A stretch of 40,172 nt of DNA from Hemicentrotus pulcherrimus (taxonomy: Eukaryota > Echinodermata > Echinoidea > Camarodonta > Strongylocentrotidae). How positions within the stretch are numbered: the stretch's first letter is position 1; each line of letters starts with the position of its first letter. The stretch lies in assembly GCA_003118195.1 (NCBI GenBank), contig BEXV01000959.1:79505-119676 (forward strand), read 5' to 3'. The notes under the pieces are model-generated. The model was not told where the DNA came from and did no database searches. It was given only the letters and a program-made list of their open reading frames with translations. This document shows positions 21,055-33,588 of this stretch, in pieces. The position numbers were made by a program, and so were the translations under genes.

Positions 21055-23625
21055 AATACCGTACATTATTGTTTATATCATGCCATTGTGACAATTGTTT
21101 CATGATTAAACTTTGTTTCACAATGTTACATATTGATAGGCACTTTTTGTTGTCAGTTTTACCATCTTTTATGGGATGATATTGTTAACTCATGAAATCA
21201 TGCACCTCCACTCATCTTTAGATGGCATCGCATGGTAAAATTCATCTTCTTGAAAGCCATATTATACGAAGTACTTTATTGTATTTTGGCATCGCTTGGA
21301 ACAGTTGTGTACAATTGAACATTTGTATGCAATCAAACATTTGTGTGCAATTTGAAAATTTGTAAGCCATTTTTGTTTTCACATTTGTTTTAGGCAGATC
21401 TAGGCAACAATGATTTTTCTTATACAGGTGTAGATTGTATTTGTTGAAACACGACAAAAACAATGAGTCCATTTCATTTAAAAGTAGTTGTTATTTCATT
21501 AGATTTAAAACATGTGGAATGTTAATGGAGGAAATTTTGTTATATATCCAAAGATATGTGGAATACAGCTATACCAACTATGTTTTAATAGCTAGTGAAA
21601 TAATTATAAAAAGGCCTATCATTTCAAACAATTGGGTAATACTAGCTACCCACGTGAAACATCTACTTGCTACTAAAGGGTGTCAGGTGAAAATTGGGGA
21701 AAACTTTAAAACTATAAATTAATGGATTTGCTACTTTTTGACACCATGATGTGATTTCCATATGTATTAGGAATGGTTGAGTATCTTAGATCACTTTAAA
21801 TGAAAGTATTCTGATGTTCAAACAGTCTTTAAAACATTGTCCGCTCTGAACTGGATTATCTTGTGTTCACATCCCCCAAGATATTGTTAAGGTCCAATGA
21901 TATATCATGTGTAATAATGACAAAACTCTAGATAGACTCAATGCCAGTTTGGTGTTCTCTTGGATGTTACATGCATTATGTATTGCCTGGCATTGCACCA
22001 GACACACAAGCACATTTATAGTTATCATAATCTTCACCACCCTGTAGCTATTAAGATCATTGCTTTTTGTTCGTTATGAGGTATGCATTTAAGTGCTATA
22101 TTACAAGTTGAAGCATCTGGTTTTTCTCCACAGACCTATGTTGAAGTTCTATATTCTCTAATACTGAGTTTGACACTTTTCAAATTTAAATTGATTTGTA
22201 ATGCTTTCTGCATGCCTTCTTTTTAAAGTTACCAGTCATGAAAAAGGAGACCATATTAACTCAAAAGTATCTTTGAAGTATAAAATTCATATTGATCTCT
22301 AAAGTAAACCTCAAGCATGATACGTTTATAAGTGACCAACTAATAAACATGTTACTCATCAGAATAACTCTAGCATGTACAATGATTGAATTTACTAAGA
22401 TTTTAATATTGATTGATTTAGTAATTCCTTTTGTTTTCAACATGATTATGATGTTTTTTGAGATTGATTTACCTTACTTTTTCCTTTTTCATATGCCGAT
22501 TGGGTGGAGTTGGTTACCATAGTCTGATCATATGTGTTAAGAAACTCATTGGTTTTCTCTATACAAAGTCAATTTGTTGATGCTGTAAGCCAAAATCTGA
22601 TGGAGAACAAGACAATTTGTTGATCTCTTTCAGATTGACTTGAACATATGAAAAATGCAGCAATCATTACCATTTAAAAGACCTTTGGGATTTCTTATGT
22701 CATTTTGTTGTCTAATGATACCTTACCATGTCATGCATGACATCTGGAATTTAGAGGGAAGAAGATATTGATGTAACACGCCATTATTAGAACTATCCAC
22801 CCACACAGCTAGTAAAGAAAATAATTTGACAATTTTGGTGCGTGCATGATGGATTTTGTGTTATCCCACACAGCGACCCAGATGCATTGATCACGTATAA
22901 TACTCCTGCAGATATCATCTTTGTTTTCCCCTATGGATTATTCAAGAAGTTTTTTTAATATTGGTTGCTGTTTCAAAGAAAGAGGATGAGAAGGAGTTAT
23001 TCAGGGTTTTGAATATTTACACCCACTCCCCCATGCCTGTTATATCACGCTTTTCAAAATGACATCATATCTATTTCCGTTGCATTACATCATAGATGAA
23101 ACCAGGGGGAAATTGTGCATGCCGTTTGATAATATTCCATAAATGCTGTTGTAAATTATTTTGTTTTTCTATAACTGTTCAAGGGATGAGCATTGTTCAT
23201 CAAACACATGTAAATTACGGAAATCAACTTCACCCCACTCCTCTACGGGTGCATGTGTTACATAACGGCACCTACTTTGTATTATTATGTAGGTCTAACC
23301 ACCACCCTTTACATTTTTCAATAATTAATTTCCTAATCATGTTTAAACCCTTTTTTGCATCATGGAGTCATAGCTTTGAATGATTAATGCTTTATCAAAT
23401 TACACTTTGTCATTCATTGATTTTCTTTCCTTCATAATTTTAACTCATTCATTCTTTTTCCTTCCATTTTGTTTTTTGGTACCTCTATTTCTCCCACACC
23501 CTACGCTGCACACACTCACGCCACACATGGTTTGCTTCTTGGTGTCATCCATTATTCTTTCGTCCTTCTTTATAAACCCATCCTCATTGGTTTTTTCCAT
23601 CGTGTTTTTGTTGTCAAACTATCAG

Positions 23626-23688
23626 GGTGACTCTAACGTGGAACGCTTGGCTGTAGCTAACAGCCGTGCTAGCAAGCTTCTCAAATAA
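23626..23688 (+). CDS. SNAP25: SNAP-25 alternative terminal exon A (invertebrate-type C-terminus)
   Basis: After the acceptor AACTATCAG, a phase-0 frame of 20 codons plus TAA begins GDSNVERLAV and ends ANSRASKLLK. Joined to K184 it completes SNARE helix 2 with layers +3 to +8 as G185, N188, L192, A195, A199 and L202. It ends two residues earlier than exons B and C; from memory, the -LLK ending resembles insect and other invertebrate SNAP-25. D186 and S187 of the vertebrate protein are kept, but D193 is alanine. The stop codon overlaps an AATAAA hexamer (23684-23689), and another AATAAA follows at 23878. A separate poly(A) site and use as an alternative last exon are inferred from this. Confidence 0.93.
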   Translation, partial: GDSNVERLAVANSRASKLLK

Positions 23689-23689
23689 A
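23684..23689 (+). promoter_or_regulatory. AATAAA overlapping the stop codon of exon A
   Basis: The stop TAA (23686-23688) lies within AATAAA. If used, cleavage would fall 10-30 bases later and give a nearly absent 3' UTR. It may be coincidence from AAA TAA A. Confidence 0.3.
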
Positions 23690-23877
23690 GCCCTACGTGG
23701 AGTACTATGTGTGGGAAACGGCGTGCACACAACCACCCTCATGATGAATCTGAGATGAATAGAAGATTTACCATCACTTTTAGCAATTCTCACCATATGA
23801 TTTAATATTGCTTATTCAGCAACGCCATTCTTGCAATGAATGAGAGAAAACTGATTTGAGTGATTATTTTTCTTCAG

Positions 23878-23883
23878 AATAAA
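23878..23883 (+). promoter_or_regulatory. Candidate poly(A) signal for exon A transcripts
   Basis: AATAAA 190 bases after the exon A stop, in AT-rich sequence with T-rich stretches just after. A second AATAAA lies at 24179-24184. Which one is used, if any, cannot be decided from sequence. Confidence 0.45.
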
Positions 23884-24829
23884 AATATTCAAAATTTGCT
23901 ATTTTAAGTTTCACAACAGCAAACTATTTTTTGGGTGTAACAATGTTTTCTTTGCACATAACTTTTCTAATATGTACTGACAATAAGATTCCAAATGTTA
24001 TAAGACTGAAGGAATACATACTAAATGCGTGGTTATTTAGAAGACCTTTGCATAGAACGTGAATTCCTGTGTTAGTATTTTCCATATAATGCTTTTGACA
24101 CAAGTGTGTAGATTGTAGACCAGAAAGGTATCTTCAAATTCAATCAAATTTTAACACAACTCAGACAAAATATCATTTAATAAAGATATAAATGATCTAT
24201 ATGAAATAGCTGTATCATCAATTCTGCAAATGAAGAAGAAAAAAAAATCTATGTATGCAACCACCCACTCTGATGTAAATTTAAACAGCATGTACTAGCT
24301 CATTAAAAGTCAACTTATACAGTGAAGCAAGATATATTTTCAATGTATTTACGTAAGAAAGATACCAAGAACTTGAAAGGTTTCTAAATGTCAGAAGGGG
24401 ATCATTCTAATCACCGATTGGGTATTAATTTGACATGAGATATTGATGGATTGTTCGTAAAGTTTGAAGGTCATTTACCTCACTTGTTGTACTCTTTCTA
24501 AAGTCATAAATCAGCCAACCGTGGTTTACTAATACTGGTTTCAAAGTGCATGGGTGGCTTTCTAAAAGCCCTCTTGAATAGAAATATGTTTTTAAAGTAT
24601 ACCGGTACTACAATTTTCAACATTATATTCAAAATGACAGAATCAATTACCCAGCAATGAGCCTTCATTATTTCTATCTTTGAACATTATTATTTCTCAA
24701 TTATATACTGTACTTCTTTGTTTGCCCTTCCACGTACTAACACTATATGACCCTGTCTGTTGGATCATGGCTTACTATTACTTCGATATCTTAACATTCC
24801 TACACTTCTGCATGCTAGAAAGAATTTAT

Positions 24830-24903
24830 TGTCTGTTTGGTGCCAGAAGGTTGCTATCTTACATACTTTAACACAGAGTTAATGCCCTCTGCCTCTGAAC
24901 AGG
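24830..24903. repeat. Palindromic hairpin repeat, copy 3 (diverged)
   Basis: TGTCTGTTTGGTGCCAGAAGG pairs imperfectly with the minus-strand copy near the right end (GCCTGTTCAGAGGCAGAGGG). The GAGTTAATGCCCT phrase is shared with the other copies. Confidence 0.5.
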
Positions 24904-27060
24904 CATTCTCATATATAACAGTGTGACCCCCACCTACTCATATAACCTCATATTTACTTGTGGTTAATGTATTATTTAGGACCTTATATCGTTTTAGTCC
25001 ATATGTTCTTATCATTATTTGTCTTTAAGTTTTCTTTCAACCAGCAAATGTAGTATAAATCTGTCCCTCTTATAAACTCTATGCAATTTATACTTCTCAA
25101 TGTTAAATGGATGTCTAGACAAAAGTGGCGGTGAAATTGAAATTGCTTCTTATTTCTGGCCTTTTATGGTCAGCTGAATCGTTGCGAACTTAAAGTGTGG
25201 TTTTGAGAGAAAGTGCTTCTGTTTCTGGTAAAGTGTTGTCAAACTTGTGGTCCACTAATTAACAACAGTGAAAATGTTTGTGGAGTATTTTTTGTTCTAA
25301 CATTTGACAGTGGAAAAGTGTTACTCCTGCCACTTCTTGGCCCAAATAACTTAAAGACTCAGATCAAACCCAAGGGAAATACAACTGAAATCATCACTAT
25401 TGGATTAAAAGACACATTGATGGTAAACTTGGAATAAGAGTTGGTGATTTTTCATCAAGTATAAAAAGTATAGGCCAATTTACAACATATAAATTTCCAA
25501 TGATTATAATGAAATACCTATTTCAAAGAGCTGTTTTATAGCTCTATTCTTGTCATATAACCTGGACTCAAATATTTGTGGAAATGCATACCAGTAATCT
25601 AAATTTCTCCTTACCATTTTTTTTTTTTTTAATGAAGTGAACAAATTTTATAAACCATAGATGGAATTTTCCTTTCTGTATGGTATCTTTGAATGAAAGA
25701 TCCTTGCCAAATTGAATCAATACCTTAACGTATATACCCAAATTTGTTTTTATGATCCATCAATCCTTTTTCATACAAACAAGTACTTGTAAAGACAAAG
25801 CTCATCATAATTACATTGCTTGCAACAAAATATGAAATGTTCCAAACAAACTATCCCTTTCTTTCTTTAATTGTTTTATAATCCATTAATTTCATTGTAA
25901 TACAATGACATTTATATTAATGTTATTTGCGTGGTCCTTAGTTTCTATACCAATATATCAATGTTATTTTTTCCCTTTTCTAGCTATCAGCCTACAGTAC
26001 CAGATTTATTTAGACCTATTTCTAAACCTTTTTTACTACTCAGTGACATTTCCATACAAAGAACCATGATTTCCTGCCTCCCCTACATAATATATGAGCT
26101 TAATCCCGTCTTCCCCTGTTGGCATTTTATCCAACACCCACACGCATCAGTCCATTCATGTACAGATTTCTATTTATCAACATAGATGCAGTATCTATCC
26201 CCTCTTTTTTATTATTCATACCAATTTTGAACAACCTAATTCGGCCTGCGTTCATCCTTTCTCTCCTCATATCCAAATTCTCACCTTCTGAATATTGCCC
26301 CTAGCGATGTGACATACCCAATCACCTCATTGCTTCATCTTTCTTCCCATGTTCTTGCCGAGGTCTATTATAACTCACTTCACCCTTGTTTTTCACCTTC
26401 GGATCGCCCCATTCATAGTATTTGTCTCATCCTTTGTCTATTATTAGAATTTATTTTATAGTGAGGCATAATGTTGATCAACTTCAATAATATTGGCCTG
26501 AATTTTGTTCCAATGATTTGACCCAATGGCACAGGACAAAATTAAATCCACCCACACAAAAAATGAGGAAATTATATATGAAAAGAAGGTCATATGAAAT
26601 GGGCGATTTGTAAATCCATGCTCTGAATATTGATAAGTTCTTTTGGGCCGAAGAAAAAGCGGTATTTTGGGAGAACAAGTAATCTTGTTGACAGAAGATT
26701 GGATCTATCTTCAAAACCATGAGATGGAGGTGTAAACAAAGAACAAATTGGAAAGTTTACATTCTAAAAGATCATTTAAAATTCTGAGCTTGATTTAATA
26801 GGCTTAATAGTATCTTCATTTAAGGTTAACAAATGGTAAACATGAAAGTCATGCATGCAGTAGACAATTAGTATAATTTTATATTACACCTTTACTTGCA
26901 CAAAGAAATAACCCTAAAAGAAATTGGGATGCTTTTTGTTGTTGAATAGAACATACTGACTTTACTTTGAAGGTTTGAAAGTGTATTGATTAGAGGTGCT
27001 CATCTGTTTTTTCCATTGGGATGTTTTTAGGAGGTACCATAAAGTGACTGATTATTGGTT

Positions 27061-27600
27061 AACGTAGGGTGCAAGCACCGTTAGCATACAGAAGTATGTA
27101 ACTCTGTATTGCACGAAACCAGTTCGAGTACACTGCCATGTATAGGAAACAAAGTATTATAAATCGGTTCCTTGTACACCCTCCCAGAATGTGCGAGTAT
27201 GTTCCGTCATGCTAGCCACGCTTGACATGTATCGTGGTCGGACACCTGTCAGATGGTCACTCGGTCCCATGCGTCCACGGGGCCAGATTATCGGTAAACA
27301 CCGCCCCTCCCTCCCTCTCCCTTCCTCATCCACTCTTCATCTATCCTAGCTCACCACATTGCAAGCACATGCCTGGTATATGTTTTCGTCCATGCCAAAG
27401 CAGCATTCGTACTCAAGCACCGATGGTATCATCCGCCAGAAAGGCGTTGCATGGCTCCTATCACTATGGATAGAGCTCATTGTCAGCTAGCTGCCCGGGC
27501 GCTAGAAGGCAGTTCATGCCATAGACATTACATGGCTCTTACCTCGCGGCCGGGTAGCCACTGTAACGCCGTTCTGGCTCTCAGTCTCAGTACATAGTCA
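27061..27600. other. GC-richer, CpG-containing patch of unknown role
   Basis: Base composition changes from the AT-rich surroundings to roughly half GC with many CpG (ATCGTGGTCGGACACC, GCGTCCACGGGGCC, CTCGCGGCCGGGTAGCC). No SNAP-25-like exon and no long conserved-looking frame was found. It could be a cis-regulatory region, an alternative exon or a repeat. Function unknown. Confidence 0.4.
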
Positions 27601-28583
27601 ATGAATGATGTATTCTATAGCATGCATGATGATATGCATCTCCTAGTATTATCATACAGACTTACATCAAGGAATGCATGTACATGTTCATTAATCCCAC
27701 AAGTCATTTACTAATGCTTGGATGATGAGATGTAAAGCATTTGTCATCCTGTTTTTCTCAAGAGTTTGTCCCTTCGCTCTCTCTTCGTCTAAAGTAACTC
27801 AGCATTATCACCTGATATTACCCTTGAGTATATATACATGTAAGCTCTTTGAATTTACCTCTTGAACATCAAAGAGGATTGTCTTGCACCAGTATCATGA
27901 ATGTAGTCATAAAATCGCAATCTCACAGGCACTAAGCATGCATGGACTTCTTGTTCTCACTAAGTTCTCATCTTGCATGTTGTCTTTCTTTTATTTTGAT
28001 ATTTATGAGTTTGTTTTTATTGCTTGCTTGTTCTTAATTGTGGCTTTACATGCATGCTAAAGTCATATTTCTGTTGAAAATGATCATGATACTAACCACC
28101 AGGTCGAGGAAATGTAATCTGCAATTCCTACAATAAGCTTTTGTTCTTGTAAGCATTCCAGTTCAGAAATCAATGCTGCAAGCGTGATGCTGTATATTAA
28201 TGGCATTCCAACTAACCTCTTTCTTCTTTCAAAGAGACCAGTGTGCAGTGTTTGTATTGAAATTGTTACCTACATGTATCCATGATGAAGTGGTCATGTC
28301 TGTTTGCTGAATGGATACTCGTGTAACATGCAATATTTACTCATTTGTTAACCCCCACATGTTGTTGCTGAATTTACTCGTCATGTTTTACCGATCGAGA
28401 TGTGTCGTCCCACCAAATAATGTCATGTTCTGTCTTTTTCCCCCTTCTCTCTCCCTCTTCCTTATACCTCACCCCCCTCACATATAACCCCACCTTCACC
28501 TTCATCCCTCCATCACACTAATCATGATGGCTGCTCACTTCCCCCCTCCCCCCTCACCTCCATGCCTTCATCTCCTGGACCTG

Positions 28584-28603
28584 TGACCTGTGACCTTTGA
28601 CCC
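28584..28603 (-). promoter_or_regulatory. Three nuclear-receptor-type half-sites, including a DR1
   Basis: On the minus strand the sequence reads GGGTCAAAGGTCACAGGTCA: three AGGTCA-type half-sites spaced by one base. GGGTCAAAGGTCA is a canonical DR1 element of the kind bound by HNF4, RXR or COUP-TF family receptors. It lies only 31 bases before exon B, so it might be part of the splice-site environment and not a DNA regulatory site. Chance occurrence is possible. Confidence 0.35.
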
Positions 28604-28634
28604 GTCATGTGACTTCCCCCCCGTCTGTCTGCAG

Positions 28635-28703
28635 GCACGCCTAAATGACGACCGTATTGATATTGCGAACAAGCGTGCCACGACAATTCTTCAGAAGAAT
28701 TGA
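28635..28703 (+). CDS. SNAP25: SNAP-25 alternative terminal exon B (vertebrate-like C-terminus)
   Basis: After the acceptor GTCTGTCTGCAG, 22 codons plus TGA: begins ARLNDDRIDIANKRAT and ends TILQKN. In phase 0 it continues directly from K184. Layer residues are A185, N188, I192, A195, A199 and I202. It is the closest of the three to the vertebrate C-terminus (11 of 22 residues identical, including the RID and AN.RAT stretches) and has the same length. D193 is kept, but D186 is arginine and the PKC-site serine S187 is leucine. The last three residues are QKN. There is no frameshift or other defect. Its position between A and C, with its own stop and downstream AATAAA motifs, supports an alternative last exon. 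Confidence 0.93.
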   Translation, partial: ARLNDDRIDIANKRATTILQKN

Positions 28704-29179
28704 AGCGTTCCCGCAATGCACGTGATCGATTATTCCATTCCCATTACATCCATGTACTTGTATTATATCATTCATGTACAGTTGTACAGTGGTGTACCTG
28801 TATGTGACTCTTAACTTACATGATCAGTCATTTCATGGGAATTATACCTTGTAGATATTCAGTTAACTTACAAGACAAAACGGATACATTCTACAAGTAG
28901 ATTTATCACGTTGATATAATAAGAGACGTGCCGTAAATCACAAATTTATTAGGTTTTTTCCCCTGAAATGTTAGGTTGACAAGGCATGACTCAGCACCTG
29001 TATTCATTCTTTTTAAACTTTTCTTGTTATAATGTGCAATATTCAAAACATTTGTTGGGTTGTGTGTCATACAGATGACAATCAACTTGTATTCCAATGA
29101 GACAATTAATGTTTTGTTCACATGAACAATCCATCAAAATAATGTTAGTTTATTTATCAGCAAGATGATATTGATTCAG

Positions 29180-29185
29180 AATAAA
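29180..29185 (+). promoter_or_regulatory. Candidate poly(A) signal for exon B transcripts
   Basis: First AATAAA after exon B, 477 bases past the stop. Others lie at 30746-30751 and 30813-30818. The use of any of them is not shown by sequence. Confidence 0.4.
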
Positions 29186-29635
29186 GATACATCATTGCTC
29201 CAACCATGACAAATATGTATTTAGAGGAACGAGGACAAATACATTTCTCAAGCAGGGTATTGTACTACTAGGGTTTGATTTGATTCATTTATGTGTTAGA
29301 ATTTTGTAATCTGCTTTTGGTAAAAGAAAAAGTTGAAGGAGAAAAGCTAGCTATGCCACTATTTTTGTTTGCCCAGCATAAGTTTTTCTTGAATCTCATT
29401 TCCAGTGTTGTTTGTGCAGCAAATAAGCAGTATGTGTGAACAAAAATGTTATTTTCAGCTGAAAATAGCATTGTAGAATAGGCAAATTCTTTCAGATGCC
29501 GCTATCATATTTGTGAATTTTTTGAACTGTAGGGTTCTGAGCTTTAGAATAATGTGCTTGTGTAGTTCGCTCAGAAACATAATATGTATTATGTACACAA
29601 AGAGCAAAACTGCATCAATTATTTTGCCTAGAATT

Positions 29636-29790
29636 ATATATATATGATATATTCCTGAGTCATCTGTTTGTATATATATATATAAATGTGTCTCTTATAA
29701 TAACCATTTATGCATATAATATATACTGTGTGTTAGCTTTATATTTGTAGTGCTGAGAGAGATATATTATATATATTCATGTGCAATTTT
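29636..29790. repeat. AT-dinucleotide-rich region
   Basis: Several short (TA)n runs (29636-29645, about 29672-29684, around 29765) in very AT-rich DNA. Simple sequence. Confidence 0.7.
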
Positions 29791-30745
29791 CTGTTGGTAG
29801 AGGTTTTCGAAAGTGCTAGGACTTGTGTCGCAAACTGTTTGAAAGAGTTTGAGAACTTTTTTTCTTCTTCAAGTGTGTGTCTCAAAGAACTTCTTAGAAC
29901 TTAAATTATGATTGTGAATTTTCTTTCACAATTTATTCATAAAGATTGATATGAGAGTTAAATTTCATTTTTGTAAGGATTGGATTGGCTGATATGAATG
30001 GCTAGACTTTTACTAATGAATAGTTTAACAGTGGTGTAATGCTCTTATCAATCGTTTTAATTTATTCAATAACAGGTTGTGAAAATGGTCCTCGTTTTTT
30101 CCATAAGAGATTGGTATTCTAAACTGATAACTTTCATTTTAAGTAGTTTTTAATTTTAAAAATACGATCAGTCTATACTAGAATTTACTGATTTTTACAA
30201 GAGGACTTTTTTATTTCAGGACTATAGATGTCACTCTTTCTCATGTTAGAATGAATTGGATGTATAACATTCTGAATGTTAGCCAAATTTCTTGCACTTC
30301 GTACATGTAAACATCGGTAGGACTAGAGTTAAGGACTGTACATATGAATCTACTACCCCTTTTTAGTATGTTTCAGAGCGGAAGAATTTTGTCATCATGT
30401 TTAATGCGGTGCAACGACATCAATTTGTACATAAACCGAACGAACTAAATTTCTTTCATGAAAGCCACAAATTGTAAGAGTTTATGTGTACTTGCATAAT
30501 TCTTTTATTTGATCTGCGATTTTTAATTATTTTTTCTGCATGATGTTTTTTCTAAATGTATTTATAACGATATACCTAATTAGAAGTACTAAGTGTTGTT
30601 TAAGGTCAAATGATGTAATGTACTTTCACTGTATTTCTTCCCTGTTAAACTGATACTGTTTAGCATTTTGTTTTGTACTGTGCTAAATCTGGAAGGTAAC
30701 AAAATGAAATGCAAAGGATTCAAAACAACGTGAAAGCAAAATCGA

Positions 30746-30818
30746 AATAAAAGGGTATGAAACCAAACATGTGCTGTTTTAAGTTCACTTCTGTATCAAC
30801 TGTAAAGTGTAGAATAAA
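30746..30818 (+). promoter_or_regulatory. Pair of candidate poly(A) signals
   Basis: AATAAA at 30746-30751 and again at 30813-30818, about 2.1 kb past the exon B stop. They could mark the end of a long 3' UTR. Confidence 0.35.
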
Positions 30819-31541
30819 GGGTGTAGAGTGATTTACAAATCTGATATGCTTGATCTTCATATAACCTCATTTGCACATAATATCAATCCAACTTTATGAT
30901 TGTGAGACCTGTCAGCTCAAAACCATGAATAAGTTTCTAAATTGTTTGTTTTGTTTCCCTTCTTTTTTTGTGTGTAATATATTCTTCTGTGTTTTACTCC
31001 AGTAAAACCAACATAGATATCTTGGTAGATGTAGAGAAATTAATAACATCTAATTAAGTGAATCAATCATTTTCACCCTTTTGGTGCAAAGTCTTATTAC
31101 ATTTCAAGATTCTAGCAGGCCATGAAAATATGCAACTATGTTTATCATCAACAATATGCTGATTCTTAAAGTTTTAGATTCAATTTACAGGTGTGTTGTT
31201 GATATGTTTATTTTGTGCAAATGGGGTTGTTTTGATACTACTAAAAAATTTAGTTTCTATTACCAGTAGTGCTGAACTGGTTCGAGAATGTAATGTTTAG
31301 AGGAAGATGACAAATTTAAAGATTGCCCAATGTGTTTTTTAAAATCCAGGCTTAACTTGATGAAAGTTGGAGTGCTTATTCAGCTGTATGAGAAAACATC
31401 TTTCAAACAAGAAGCATGATCACAGCTAGTTTCTAGAAGAACACAAATCATTTCAAAGGAATACCCTGATGTATATCCAAAAGAAATCATGTTTGGATTA
31501 CATAATACATGTATCGGTATGTTGTTGAAATATACGCACAA

Positions 31542-32070
31542 GGCCCGTCTTCACTATCTCGAGATTGCCAACTATCCAGCTATTTTTAACTATCCCGATC
31601 GCAAACTATCCAGCTATTTGCGTCTTCATTAGACCGAAGTGGCAAATTAGCTGGATAGTTGGTCGGGATAATATCCCAAGATATCTCGGTCTAGTTTGCA
31701 AAATATCCTTCTATTTCCCAACTAGCGGGATAGTTCGCGACCGTCTTCATTAGACCGAAGTACGGAGTGAATTATCCCGATCCCATCATGCACAACGATT
31801 TCCGGTTCGCACATGCGATCTATACCGCTCAGTGCGCTAGTACAACCACTGACCTCGAGTAAACACGGAAAACCGCAAACTAGACCGAGATATCTTGGGA
31901 TATTATCCCGACCAACTATCCAGCTAATTTGCTACTTCGGTCTAATGAAGACGCAAATAGCTGGATAGCTTTCGATCGGGATAGTTCAAAATAGCTGGAT
32001 ATTTGGCAATCTCGAGATATAGTTCAAAATAGCTGGATATTTGGCAATCTCGAGATAGTGCAGACACGCC
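31542..32070. repeat. Large foldback MITE-like element, copy 3
   Basis: About 530 bp, forming a long inverted repeat. The left arm (GGCCCGTCTTCACTATCTCG..., AACTATCCAGCTATTTGCGTC, TTAGACCGAAG, TTAGCTGGATAGTTGGTCGG, ATCCCAAGATATCTCGGTC) is mirrored by the right arm (GACCGAGATATCTTGGGATA, CCGACCAACTATCCAGCTAA, CTTCGGTCTAATGAAGACGC). The unpaired centre is about 170 bp and includes GATTTCCGGTTCGCACATGC. The right end carries a ~42-bp tandem duplication of the terminal block (GTTCAAAATAGCTGGATATT). It shares internal blocks with copies 1, 2 and 4. No transposase. Confidence 0.8.
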
Positions 32071-33588
32071 TACATTTCTAAAGGTAATGGACAAGAGTTG
32101 AGTTTGTTTGAGTAGTTGTGATCACGTTATCACTTCTTCCTAGAGTAAGCAATGATAAAACAAGAGTGGATTTAACTGGTACGAGAATTAGATCTTCATG
32201 AAAATCAATGTGACACAAGTAGAACTTCCCCTTTTCCCGGGAGAAATGTTTATGTCCTCTTCACCGCTGACAAAAGGAAAAGCACACCTTCTTCTTGGAC
32301 TCCTCGGCATACATAATGGATAAGTGGATACAACTTTACAGAATTATCAATGTTTGATGTTATAGAATAGATTGCTACAATTTTATCTCACTTTATTACG
32401 TCAATGAATGTCTATCTTATTCTTTTCTATCTGTAGTATGCTTTTATGATATTTATTCTATACTTTCCTAAAGTTTTAGGCTTTTAACCTTTTTTTCTGT
32501 CAGTTGTATGTGTTAAAGTACATTTTCTAAGTATTTGAGTGAGTATTCTAAGCAGATCAAAGGTTTAATTAGAAACTGTGCTCAATGATGCCCACATTCC
32601 CCTAGTCCTTGGTTCAATGAATTTTATCATGGGTTGTGGACAAAATAAATCATACATGAAAACAAATATATGCCATGAATCTGTCACTCAATGACATAAT
32701 GTAATTCGGGGATGACTATTTCCGCTCCATTTCTATTTGTAAAATTGACAGCATATTTCAGTATTGTCATGGAAGGCATTTCTGTACTTTTTGCATAATG
32801 TGTGGAAAGTCAATATATCATAGGTTTGATGTACATGCAGCAATGCAGTATAGTATGGTAATTTCTTTTTTTTAATGGAAAAAATAAGTTTGAGATGGTA
32901 CTCTTGTGTAGCTGCCATTTTGACATTTGTCGTTCTTACGGCTAAGAGAGAGGGGGACGAAATTAGGAAAAGTACCAAGGGGAGTTTTTAATTTTTGACT
33001 TTCATTCATTCAAGCATTCACTCATACTCGCTTCATTTCTCCCAGCATGTAAATTTATTCTCTCTTTGAGCATTATATGTTAATTTATTTGCATACCGGT
33101 ATATGTTAATTTATCTGTATGTTCTCAATGTAATTCCACAAGACTCTCAGTAGCATATATATTTTGATGGGTTGTATGTATATTGTAGATCATTGTAGGA
33201 TTGTGTTTTGATGTTGGTTGTTTGTCTGGGTTTTTCAATGTTTTTTTCCTGTGAATTTTCATGCTACACTGCACTATACGAGTGCTGGCAAACCTGACCT
33301 GCAGCAGACCCGACCCGACCCGACAGCCAAATAATGAAAGCATGTGCACGTGTATAAGAGCATGCCTGCAATCTGATTTTGTACACCTATTTTACACCAA
33401 AGCTAGCCATTCTGATGAGTTTATTTCTGTATCAACGATCTCATTGAATGTGTTTCACAATGACTTTGTGGCGGCTCAGCATGTCCTTGTGGGAAAGTAT
33501 CCGAACATCATGAAGCCAGTGAAGCATCAAACCACACCATCAGTCGTGAAGCCTTGGCCAGGCTATGTTTGTCAAGACTAGATTCAAC

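Larger units (their letters stand above)
20364..23625. other. Intron upstream of terminal exon A
   Basis: 3.3 kb. It begins with an inverted-repeat element only 16 bases past the donor (20380-20492) and holds a palindromic hairpin repeat at 20973-21054. The last ~250 bases are pyrimidine- and TG-rich (TTTTCTTTCC..., CGTGTTTTTGTTG) leading to the exon A acceptor. No other exon seen. Confidence 0.7.
23689..28634. other. 3' UTR of exon A and intron upstream of exon B
   Basis: 4.9 kb without another supported exon. The first few hundred bases would be 3' UTR in transcripts ending at exon A, and intron in others. It holds a hairpin repeat (24830-24903), a CpG/GC-richer patch (27061-27600) and, before exon B, a C-rich pyrimidine stretch (28430-28560) followed by three TGACCT-type half-sites. 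Confidence 0.7.

Noticed and set aside
33261..33581. 106-codon plus-strand open frame
   Set aside because: Includes a (GACCC)n simple repeat and no recognisable domain; it ends just before a foldback element.
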